Positions 24,349 to 34,995 of a stretch of DNA of 64,000 nt are shown piece by piece; positions within the stretch are counted from its first letter, which is position 1; the number at the start of each line of letters is the position of its first letter. The stretch spans positions 62,001-126,000 of the forward strand of contig BGZK01000540.1 in the NCBI GenBank assembly GCA_005406025.1, given 5' to 3'. This stretch comes from Eumeta japonica. Its lineage: Eukaryota > Arthropoda > Insecta > Lepidoptera > Psychidae. The position numbers were made by a program, and so were the translations under genes. The notes beneath the pieces were generated by a model, which worked only from the letters and a program-made list of their open reading frames with translations, made no database searches and was not told the DNA's origin.

Positions 24349-24363
24349 TCAAAACTTCAAGTC
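24349..24363 (-). CDS. AP3S2: AP-3 sigma exon 7, short-isoform terminus
   Basis: After acceptor CGTTCCAG the codons are GAC TTG AAG TTT TGA (DLKF, stop). This gives a protein of family-typical length. The polypyrimidine tract before it is weak. Confidence 0.85.
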   Translation of the reverse strand, partial: DLKF

Positions 24364-27300
24364 CTGGAACGTAATGGTAAGCGAAACTGTGTAATATAAT
24401 ATGAATGTAATGAGACAAAGAGCATCCGCTCGGAAATAGGTTCTCAATACCTAGGCGACTTTGCTTCATCGTGTGGGCAATTTGTGTGATATCTTCCGGC
24501 GGGAACAGTTGCTTATATTTTTCGATAATATATATTGAGATACATAATAACACTTGAACATTTTTAAGAAAACAGGTACCTATATCATTTTTAAAGTTCC
24601 GAATCCAAATGGCAAAAACGGAACCCTTATAGTTTCGACATGTCATTCAGTCCGTCTGTCCGTCCATATGTCACAGGCATTTTATTCAAATACTACAAGA
24701 CCTGTATTGATTAAATTTATAGTGTAGGTGTCTTGTATAAATCGCTATTTAGGCTGGTAATTAAGTAACAAAAATAAATATTTCTAGGAGGGGCACTCCA
24801 TACACGTAACAGGAACTGAAAAAAAAAATTTCTCAGCAAACATCAACATGTGACACATTTCAACAGTTCTTTTAAAAACATTTTAAGGTTACTAAACGAT
24901 TTTTCAAACAATTTCGGTAATAATAGCTCTGAAAGTTGCAGAAATTGAGTCTTATTTTTTAAATTATATGCTCAAAAAATATGAAAAAAATTATAAAAAC
25001 AACACTTAATAAATACTTTAAGTGAAATTATTTTGAAGATCATCGGATATACCGTTTTTGAGTTATATCTGAAAAACTCCGCTTCTCCACAAAAGGACGA
25101 AGAGCCATGTAGATAAGCTGTTTTGCTGACGGACTTTAGTTTACCCTAGTTTATTAGTAATAGTCGACATACCTACTTGTTTTTCTAGTTATAAGCACAT
25201 AAAGTGTTTACAACTATTCTATACGGGAAACACGGAATAATTGTAACAACGTACTTTTTTAATTTGTAGTGTATTTCTTTGTAGTAATGGCTTCAAGACT
25301 CTACATTGAGCATGGTCCAACATGCTCTTGGCCAATTTTTTTTTTCATTTCTCAGGGACAACACCTCTACAAATAAACATGAAAAGTACAACATTGTCTA
25401 AATACAAATTGTCATCAAAATCGACAGAACTATTTTCGAGAAACCAATCACTATACATTATATACAAGATGCGATTGTTCATTTAGAGGATTACGATTAG
25501 GATGTGGACGCGTAATATCCGAAAATAAGAACTGATGATAAAGAAAGTAAACAATGTGATGGTCACGCTGTGGTCAACTTGGGTACTGGGAAATGGGCCG
25601 GCTGGACCGGTGAGATATTACCTCCCACTACCTCCTTCATTCCTTCATCACCCCAACTCAATTCATATAAAATTGAAACATTTGCTCCATGAATAGGACA
25701 GCACGTTAAGCAGCCCCGTGCAGGTTTAGAATTGATAATGTTAATGAACATGTGGGTTAAACCCCCAATGCCTAGGCCCCAAGTCTGAAATAAAAAAAAA
25801 ATGCGGGAGGGTTATACCTCACCAGTCTACACTATTGAAATCTGACACGACAACAAACTTGACAGAATAATAGCAGTCAACAACCTGACTACCAAGTCTA
25901 AACAAATGGCCTTCACTGTTGTAAACGCTCACATGACAGAAAGTTACATGTGCAGGATTGACGTTAATTAATGAAACGTCAAATGTCAGCTAAAGTCAAT
26001 CCCATACATTTAGTTTTCTATTCTACGAACGTTTACGACAATAGAAAGCCACTTATGTAGCCCTGCTGAAAGACGTTCAGTATATTTTTTCAAAGATAAC
26101 ATAGAATAGCGCCACTTGAGAGAGATGGCCCGTGGCTATGGTAATGACGGTGGCAAGGTACCTTGATCGCCTGCGGCAAGTCGGGCAGTTTTATGTCGCG
26201 CAGCTGCTGCGGCAGGTTCATGCTCTTGACGGCCGACACGGCACGCGCCGGCGCCGCCGAGATTCCGGCCTAAGGAACAGGAATGATAATTAATAAGCAA
26301 TTCTAATCATTTACATAGAACACCAGAAAAGGGAAATGTTGGATACATATTTATTTATTTTTTTTAGAAAACCCTACACATAATCATTTACAAAATCTTA
26401 CCAATGCGCTGGCATTTATAAATTGTTTCATGCAGATTCATCAGTTTCAAGGTTATTTCCTTTTAACCTTTCTTTCGTGTGCCATTTGACCAGGTCAAAT
26501 GGCATAAGGCTATTTATGCCATCACACACACATGCTCTACACATTTCATTATTCAATCTTCCTTCATTCTTTACACCAGATAGATAAGCCACTCCATTGC
26601 ACTCTGAACTGGAAAACAGTCTAGTCACTGCCTCGTCTTTCAAATCACACAATTTTCTAACACCACCATTTCTAAATTTATCTTTCAAGAACATTCACAA
26701 CACTAGAGGGTGTGGGTACTGCGCTGATTTTTTATATTCCTTTTACCATATACAAAAATTTAATTATCATGCGTAAATGTAAAAAAATTTCATCATACAG
26801 CTAAAGATGCCGATTACGCTGAATATTTTATTAGATTTTTGGCATTCATTCTGCGTTCAATACAAACATTCCTAATTTTCATAAGCAAACAGCTCAGACA
26901 AACAAATTTTGTTCCTCATATCAACTTATCACGATCCATCGTGATTGAGGCGAGGTAGCTGAACAAGTGGACAAGAAACTGAATGCTGTAGCATTCAGTT
27001 GTAATTTCGTTTTTCTTTTTTAGAAATACTATTTAGCCATATTTTAGCTTTTTTATTTTAGAGGCCATAAATTTATTTTGCTAACATTCATTTTCATACC
27101 TCTCTCTTTGGCTGAACCATTCGTTTCGGGTTGCAATTTTCTGCAAATCATATTACATAATGCAATTTATTATTCACATATGGAAAGGGAAAAAACGACC
27201 AAGTTAGATAGCCGGTTAAGACAGACAAACAGACATATACAAGCGATGTCATTTCAACCAATTCCCGAAGAGAATAATACAAATGACTCCGAATCGACAA

Positions 27301-30300
27301 ATCACTACTGCTGCATATTTCTATATCTGTTCAATACACTTTTACACCTGGCATTAAGATAAATATTCCAATATGACAATAATTGACTTTCATATGTGGT
27401 CTAAAAGTAATTTTCTTTCTATTTGTCTAGTCTGCTATGGCTAATACTTTTCTTGCACAAAGACCATATACCTCAGCTTTCTGCATCTTGTTTTGCTCTT
27501 GTAGTCTACACAATATGTCGGACATATTCGTCTGAAGTACCATACCGCCCATCACCAGCTCGTCTAATACCTGTAATGTATAAAAAATCTTGTATTAGTG
27601 TGGCTTTCTTACATTGAAATTATTATGGAAATATAGCTTATTACAATTTTTTATTGGGATTTTTTTTTACGAATGACATTAGGCGTGAGGGATATATTCT
27701 GAGAACAAAAATTTATTACTAAACCCTTGATTATTAGAAATCTGTGTTTGAACTAGGTCTAGCTACTCTTTAAAACCTTAGCCAAATCGTTCACGAAAAA
27801 CTATAATAAACATACTGAATCAAGCCTTGGTTTATAAGAAAATAATGAATAATTGATAAACAAATATTACATTTAAATTGAATATAATACCTGATGAGCA
27901 GCATCAGCATGGAATATGAGGTCCAATTCGCACACATTTTCAAAGCATTTATCCAGTGTTTCAACAAAAACCTGCAAATTCATAAATAACATTATGCAAA
28001 AAGTTACAATTGTGCTTATGTATTTAGTTATAAAATTAAAACAAATCATACAATACAGAAAAGCACAATAAATTTGGATACCAGTAAAGTAAGAGACGTG
28101 AGAAAGGATTGTACCATGAGATATGTGGTCTCTGCCTACCCTTCTGGGCAATAAGCATGAGTATATGCATAAAAAATGCTCTTCCTTTTAATGATCAATC
28201 TTAGACAGCATCATGGACAGCCTACACCAGAAAAGCGACCTACAATGCCTTAATCCGAGACCTTACGCCCAGGCAAACCGAGCCACAAGCTGTTGAATAT
28301 TAGCTTTCCGACTACGCTCAAAATGAAATCTTAAACTAATTGTTGGTAAGTGTGGTTGTTTTGTATGGTTTTTTAATCACTCTACTACTAAAGCATATCC
28401 TTCCATAATATCTCAGATTGAGGATTTGGGTCTTCCACATTCCTTGATGACTCTATTTGGATTAGTATTGGCCATGTCATTAATATTGTAACAATATGTA
28501 GAACCAATGGTTTAATTTGCTTTCCGATGCAGAATCGAGTGGCTTAAAGCAAAAATCAATTTGTCAATTCGGTCATGGTAACAATCGAACTCGATACTTT
28601 CTAGATCAAAGGCTATACTCTTAATTTCTGAGCCGGCATCGCTCATGGCTTAAACTTGTGGTTAGGTGATGTCGATTATAAACCTGCATGACTGAAAATG
28701 AACTAGAAAGACAGATTGAATTTCAAATAATAAAAAAATCATCTAATGAAATATAACAAATATTTGCAGTCAAAGGCATAAGAATCAGGTATCTTTACTT
28801 GATACGACTCTTGCTATAAGTATGCTTCGACACATGTGACTGAATTTTTTACATCATATAGATACCATCTGTCTAGTCCACTTTTATGCAAGCGGGCTTT
28901 TTTTCAATTTTTTTATGAACTTTATTTTTAATTCTTTTATAACAATATTAGGATTTCTTTCATATCATTAGCTAGGTCAATGTTATGTCTTGAGATCGTG
29001 ATAAATTACTTTTATTGATATATTGTTGTTAATTAAATTTTCAATTAGTGTAATTTACAAACAGAGCTTATTGCAGTAAAATATTCCAGGAAAGATAATA
29101 TTGGTGTTCGAAGACCTATTTAATGATATATCATTCCATATGGTATGTGACTTTTTTTCGTCTCTACTACAATTTTGTATTTTATGGTCGCCTAGTCCAT
29201 AACCTTCGTATGGTTAAAGGAATCAATAGACACCTCATCGATAAAATCCATTCAGCTGTTGCGATGCTTGGAGGACATAAAGAATCCACATACGTACATC
29301 TCAAATAAACGTGAAAAACATATCCCTACGTTTCTAATTGCAAAGTCGGAAAATAAAACATTATGGGCAGTCGAAACAGACATTGGGTGATTAATTAGAA
29401 TAATGTGTAGTTAAAGTGGTTATTATAAGCTCCGCTCAGATTATCGGCTGTGTCGACAGTCGGCACAGACTGCAGACCGTATACTTAATTGGGGTCATAT
29501 GGGCTGCGATTCAATTCACTATTTTATAACCGACACAAGCTGTTTTTAAACAAAGAATCTATTCTTATTAAGAGAAATTACATTATTAACCTCTTAGGTT
29601 AATTATGAATTAAACGCCGTGATGACACCTACTAAATAAAAAATATTTCTCTTCGAATCAAGCTACAAAATATGCACGTTTAGCCGTTATATTATTTTGA
29701 ATTGCAAATAGTGTCATTTCATGAACTGAAAAGTGCTTTTTTTTGACAGAAAAGACTATAATAAGTTTATATACCATATTTTAGTTAATAATTTCAATGT
29801 ATTTTGTCATTTAAAGTTACTTCTAAATATTCAAGTTGCATGTATTCTCTTAAAACTTGTCCTTTTGTTAATACAACAAGTGTTACTCGCGCCACCGAGA
29901 CGAACCTAATGACACATAACTTAAATAAATCATTTTATAACTATAATAATTACGAGGGAATATATGAATCGACATACATACATACATACAGGTCAAAAAC
30001 ACAACCCTCCTTTTGTCCTTCACCAGTAATGTAAAACAAAAACCTATTTATTATACGGAATGGAAATCATACTTGTCCTGCAATCGGAATTTCAAGCTGA
30101 ACATTTATGGTATATAAATAAATCAATGACATAACAATACATTCAGCAGCAGAATTAGCTATTTTTGAGATTGTAGCTCATTAGCATGTATGGACTAGAG
30201 ATCGCTCAAAAACGAACAACAGAACAGTACATTTGTTATTTTTACACACCATATTTATGTGTTAATTTATATTACTTTATAATCTTATAACAGTTAAGCA

Positions 30301-33300
30301 TTTATTTTTAAATTATTGAAAACAACCAGATCATACTTGGCTACAGGTCCACTCTGGCGAGGCATTCATATCGAGGTGCTGTTGCGATTAGTGAAAAACT
30401 AACCAAAAGCATGTCGGATCATGCTCGTTATAAGGTTCTGAAGCCATTATGTATTACAAAAAAAATGCACTAAAGATGAAAAAAGTATGTCATAACACTT
30501 TTCCCATGTTTCCCATACAGAAAAGTTATAAGCACTTGAGTCGCGTATAAGTAGAAAAACATGTATGTCAACTATTACTATTAAACTAGTGTAAACTAAA
30601 GTGCATCAGCAAAAGAGCGTATCCTCATGTCACTTATGTCCTTTTGTTGAGAAGCACAGTTTTTTGACAATCACTCATTTACAATATATCTGACCGTGTT
30701 CAAAATCATTTTCGTTATATTTATTAAACATTACCTTCAGTGTTTTTTTCATATTTTTAGAAATACGATTTAGAAAATAGAAATTAGAAAATACAATAAC
30801 GTACACTATAAATTTCATCAATGTGCGTCTTGTAGTTTTTGAATAAAATGCATGTGACATAGGGATGGACGGATGGACAGATGGATATGATGAATCACTC
30901 TAAGGTGCCCAAGGCATCGGGCTGAGACTCGTCTTTGGATCACAAGTCGAGCAGACGTCCTCTCCTCAAAAACCTCCATCGAATGCTACTTTTAATCCCA
31001 ATACGGTCTTGTTGTTGTACTGAGACAACTTCACCATGAAACATATTTGTCAATGCCGAATCTAGTCAATACACAGAACCTATGTAAAACTTGCAAAAAA
31101 ATATTTAAAAAGAAAGACATTTATTACCTGTATCAAATCCAATATGCCAAGTTCACTCTCTGATGAATCCACACAAAACACAAAGTATAACGTTGCGTAA
31201 TGCCTGTATATTAGCTTGTAGTCTGAACCTCCGATCAAGCTAAAAAAATTAAAATTATCATAACACAATTGTTCTTACCTCTATCTACAAAAGACTTTAT
31301 AAAAAAATATATTAAAATTGAAACGAAATTTAAAAATAATAATTCATGAAAGTGATATACCCATATTAAGCTGCAAAAAATTTTTGATAAAACTGTCTTA
31401 GGCCAATATGTAGTGATTACAAAAAAAATTTGGGGAATCTAAAAGTGGGTTTCCACTTTTGTATTTCCCAAATTTTTTTATGGTTTCATGATACTTATTT
31501 AATTTTTGATAAGAAACAGAATTCTATTGATGACTTATAAAGTGAAACAAAGAACAAAATAAAATATCCTCAACGACTCATAGTGACATCTGCAAGTACC
31601 AAATGGTATTACCATACTTTTCCCAACTTGAGAAGCCATAATGGTGTTGCCACTCTCAATTCGAAAATAATATTTCATTAGTAACTATTAAACAACACAG
31701 AATTAAACTGCTATTTTCAATAGGAAACTATTCGCTGTAATTCTAAAGCTAATTAAAAAAGAAACCGACCAAGACCTTGTCGAACCATGCTCACTGTATG
31801 GTTCCGAAGCAATTACTACAAAGAAATGTATTACAGATGAAAAACTATAATGTTACACTTTTTTCCATGCTGAATAGGTATAAGTACTTAATCGCCTATA
31901 ACTAGAGAAACAAGTAGGTATGTCAACTGTTACTCTTAAACTTAAAGTCCACCAGCAAAAGAGCATAGTTTCATAGCACTTACGTTCTTTTGTTGAAAAG
32001 ATCAGTATTTCGGCAATAACTCAAATATGGTATACCCGATCATGTTCAAAATAGATTTCATTGAAAGTATTTATTAAGCGCTACCTTTGCAAATTTTTTT
32101 TTCATGTTTTTTGTATATACATTTTTAAAAAATATAGGGGAGGACACAAATTCTGCCTCTTTTGGAGTGATATTTTCCGAAATTATCCACGTAATCAGAA
32201 AAATGTTTAGTAGTAACTTTAGTACTTATAAAAGAACTGTCGAAATTTGTATAAAACAATTTTGCCACAAAAAAAATTTCAGTTTCTGTTACATGTATGG
32301 AGTGCCCCCCCCTAGAAACATTTATTTTTATTATTTAACTATCAAACTAAGTAGGGACTTATATAAATGGATTTTTTAAAAAGTTTTTTGTAATTTCAAG
32401 TTTCACACAATACACAGTTTGATTAATGGGAAAGTTTTCTAAATTATTTTTATGTTTTTTCATTTTTATTACATTAAATCATTTCTCGAAGCTGACAAAA
32501 TTATTCTCCATTAAATTATCTGTACAATAGTATGCAAATTTTCCCATTTTTATGTACCAACGAGTGTACAACGATAGAAATATTTGTTGTCAAGAGTTAA
32601 AAAAAATTTGATTGTAAAGTACTCTCAAATGCTTCGCATTATAAGTCATGTAAAAAGGAAAAATCAAACAATACAGACAGAAATACAGAAAAACCTGAAT
32701 TATACTAAATTATATAGAACACTTTTCTTGGATTTACTTTAGTCTTTTTGTAAATATCAATTATGTCTACAGCTCCACCCACATGAGCATAGAATTAATT
32801 CCAACATCTTTAATATAAAGACTAATGATGTCCCCATCATAATTTCGATCCTGGTTCTGCTTTCTTATCTTTAATGTGTAAGAATAAGACAGTATGATGT
32901 GGCTTAACACCACGCAGATATGAATTCTAAAAATAATAATATCTCATATTCTGTAACATTTCCTGGATTTAAGAGTTTTGCTTATAACTTGGCTTCTAGG
33001 CGGCATATCAAAATGAAACATTCCTTGTTTTTTAAGTTAACCTTCCAGAAACACATTTATGGAAACTGCATTCAAATCTGGGATATAAGCTATTTGTTGC
33101 ATGAAATTTGATTAAAATCTATCCAGTTAAATTACATTCCGTCCAATGGTTTATAACGGATTTAGCACAAAAATTAACAGACAGACAAACAAAAATTCTC
33201 AAACCCACAGAAACGTATTCTATCAATGTTCCTAACTCTTGACAGCTGTTTTTGTCAAATATCTTAAATGTATAGATATTTTTTTAGTGTTTTTTTATGA

Positions 33301-34995
33301 CATGTGTACTTTGTTAACACCTCTCATAACACTTTTTCCTTTTTCACATTAACTCTCCTGTAAAGTGATTCAAGCAATATGCTTTATTTGTTATTAAATG
33401 TGATATTGTTTATTACAATTTACATAGAACCTACTACTTAGGAAAGGTGGGTCCTTACCTACCACCTTCCAGAAAATTGCAAACGTTGTCATCCCTCTTG
33501 GAGACCAGCTGAAATGTTTCTTTTATTATCTGCTGCTGCATATCTTCATTCTAGAGAAGAGAAATAAATAAAGTCTACATTTTTTTACACATGACTAAAG
33601 GGGCATGCATGTACTGAGCGAAATAACAAAATGGTTCGTATTACAGTTCCGGCTGGGTATTAGCCCTTGATAAGTTTTATATTAAATCACTGTTTGTATT
33701 GCAATTTTGAATTGTAGAAGACGATTGTTGCTCTACAAATTGGGCCGAAGTCGAAACTTTTCAAAAAGTGAGTAAAACTGAATTTATATATAAAAGTAAA
33801 AAAAGTGGAAGTTGAACTCTTGTATATATGATTCCAAACCGATTAAGTAAATTACGTGATATTTGTAATTATACCGAATTGAAAAAATATAGTATCATTT
33901 CATACGAATTTAAAAACTTTATCATATAGAATTTTATTTTATAGAATTTAAAAATCTAAAATAGTATATGCACAAATATGTATTTGAATAGTATACACCT
34001 ATTATTTTAAAATCCACATATGTGCTCATACAATCTGGTAATGACTATTTACAACTGAAGATTGTGAACATACAAAATAAACACAATGCAAAAAAAACTT
34101 TTATAAAGATTTTGTTCAGATTGTACTTTCATTAAACCCATTTAAAAAACTCTATTACTGCAATTTTTAAAATTTCTTAAATTTACTTCTTAAAATTGGC
34201 TATCATATATAGTCTGTCGTGTGTAAATAGAGTATTAAAAAAGTAAGGTTATTATATATCATTTACCCCCCTTCTTCATTGTTAATATTCCAAAAAAATT
34301 GTCCGTAAGGGGTAAACTCCTGTCGCACATCAGAGCTGACACGCACCTTTTTTTAAATACATGGTTTATAGTCAAAGAGATGGCAACAAAGTTAATGGAA
34401 ATATTAAGCATATTTGTACTTTATTAAATCATCGCATATGTCGCAGATTATTAGTTTTTTGAATATACCGAATTGCAATATAAATTGCAATATTGCAATT
34501 CAAAAAAAAAACTCAAGACCAATACATTGTTAATACGCATCCAATGACACTCCACACAATAGAGTATGCCAAACATTTCTAATAATACATGATGATAACA
34601 TACCATTACAAAATTAATTGGTTTTAATTTTGCTGATGTGACCACCCTATCACTCTTTAATTTTTATCATAACAGTTCTGTTTTCAATTACCTCAAAATT
34701 CATAAGAATGTTTTACAACAGTAACCAACTATTTACTTGCGCCTGCTTATCAACCCTAGGTGCCTTGGTTACAAAGGCAAATCTGCGAGTCTGGATCCAG
34801 CTACATAATTGTCTAACATTCATCAAACTTTTAGCTAACCATGTAGTTTCTAAGAATAAAAATTCGAGCCACGCCTTTAATTGGCTTATAAGGATTTAAT
34901 TAATCCAAATATGAAAATACACTTACAAAGTATTGGTAGAATTTGGATAGCCTCGGTTTACCATGATTATTGAAAACTAAAATAGCTTTAATCAT
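24349..34995 (-). CDS. AP3S2: AP-3 adaptor complex subunit sigma (191 aa, seven coding exons)
   Basis: This is the small subunit of the AP-3 clathrin-adaptor-like complex, which sorts cargo from endosomes or Golgi to lysosome-related organelles such as pigment granules; the fly ortholog is orange. Joined exons: 34995-34927, 33550-33459, 31239-31128, 27971-27891, 27570-27472, 26269-26162, 24363-24349, total 576 nt. All introns are GT-AG and every phase matches. The longin-like fold is complete, from MIKAILVFNNHGKPRLSKFY through GGSDYKLIYRHYATLYFVF and DSSESELGILDLIQ to VETLDKCFENVCELDLIF and MGGMVLQTNMSDIL. The tail is KLPDLPQAIKDLKF. Human AP3S1 is about 193 residues, so the length is normal. 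Fly orange mutants have eye-pigment defects. A second 3' splice site gives a long isoform, listed separately. The symbol follows the vertebrate family name. Confidence 0.96.
24586..25345 (-). repeat. family A repeat, copy 2, inside AP-3 sigma intron 6
   Basis: Inverted relative to 17917-18655. On the minus strand it starts AATTGGCCAAGAGCATGTTGG near 25345 and ends GGGTTCCGTTTTTGCCATTT. It lies in the same orientation as the gene. Confidence 0.75.
25590..25795 (+). repeat. truncated SINE-like fragment in AP-3 sigma intron 6
   Basis: TTGCTCCATGAATAGGACAG followed by CACGTTAAGC, ending near CCCCAAGTCTGAAATAAAAA, loosely matches the SINE body and its A-rich end. It is heavily decayed. Confidence 0.35.
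26162..26269 (-). CDS. AP3S2: AP-3 sigma exon 6
   Basis: 36 codons, AGISAAPARAVSAVKSMNLP to LPDLPQAIK; acceptor CCTTAG and donor GTACCT, phase 0. It is strikingly GC-rich against its introns. It is the last exon common to both predicted isoforms. Confidence 0.96.
27472..27570 (-). CDS. AP3S2: AP-3 sigma exon 5
   Basis: 33 codons, VLDELVMGGMVLQTNMSDIL to KAE, phase 0 at both ends; acceptor ATTACAG and donor GTATAT. It corresponds to the C-terminal helices of the sigma fold. Confidence 0.96.
27891..27971 (-). CDS. AP3S2: AP-3 sigma exon 4
   Basis: 27 codons, VFVETLDKCFENVCELDLIF to ADAAHQ, phase 0 at both ends; acceptor TTTGCAG and donor GTATTA. Intron 4 (27571-27890) is only 320 nt, while the others run from 1.2 to 3.2 kb. 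Confidence 0.96.
28108..28165 (+). mobile_element. LINE 3'-end block in AP-3 sigma intron 3
   Basis: GAGATATGTGGTCTCTGCCT followed by ACCCTTCTGGGCAATAAGC matches the end of the LINE fragment at 22640-22915. Confidence 0.5.
29972..29990. repeat. short (CATA)n microsatellite
   Basis: Four to five tandem CATA units in AP-3 sigma intron 3. Confidence 0.8.
30395..30895 (+). repeat. family A repeat, copy 3, in AP-3 sigma intron 3
   Basis: It contains ATGTCGGATCATGCTCGTTA, TAAACTAAAGTGCATCAGCA, TCATGTCACTTATGTCC and GTGACATAGGGATGGACGG. The central part present in copy 1 is deleted. It is antisense to the gene. Confidence 0.7.
31128..31239 (-). CDS. AP3S2: AP-3 sigma exon 3
   Basis: 112 nt, acceptor TTTTTTTAG and donor GTAATA. 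Its first base completes a Ser codon, followed by LIGGSDYKLIYRHYATLYFV and the rest of the most conserved core, to DLIQ. Confidence 0.96.
31756..32376 (+). repeat. family A repeat, copy 4, in AP-3 sigma intron 2
   Basis: It starts ACCGACCAAGACCTTGTCGAA and contains AGAGAAACAAGTAGGTATGTC and GTTACATGTATGGAGTGCCC. It lacks the 3' end. A 91-codon open frame inside is not protein-like. Confidence 0.75.
32760..32885 (+). repeat. decayed pyrimidine-rich repeat fragment
   Basis: TACAGCTCCACCCACATGAGCATAGAATTAATTCC resembles the GGCTCCGCCCGCGTGGACAT..GAA head of the 9130 family, followed by a short TTCGATCCTGGTTCTGC tract. Confidence 0.4.
33459..33550 (-). CDS. AP3S2: AP-3 sigma exon 2
   Basis: 92 nt, acceptor CTCTAG and donor GTAAGG. 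It encodes NEDMQQQIIKETFQLVSKRD and continues to FLEGG plus two bases of a Ser codon. Of two possible GT donors, only the one at 33458 keeps the frame with exon 3. Confidence 0.95.
34927..34995 (-). CDS. AP3S2: AP-3 sigma exon 1
   Basis: 23 codons from ATG at 34995-34993 to TTT, ending in donor GTAAGT (phase 0). It encodes the first beta strand and the RLSKFYQYF segment. No Met-initiated alternative upstream fits the family, so this start is secure. Confidence 0.96.

Noticed and set aside
24019..24399. A 126-codon plus-strand open frame across the end of the AP-3 sigma gene
   Set aside because: It is the antisense shadow of the GC-rich extension exon; the minus-strand frame in phase with exon 6 explains it.
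24134..24646. A 170-codon minus-strand open frame overlapping the last AP-3 sigma exons
   Set aside because: It reads through the intron in a frame different from both isoforms and runs into a repeat; it has no family resemblance.
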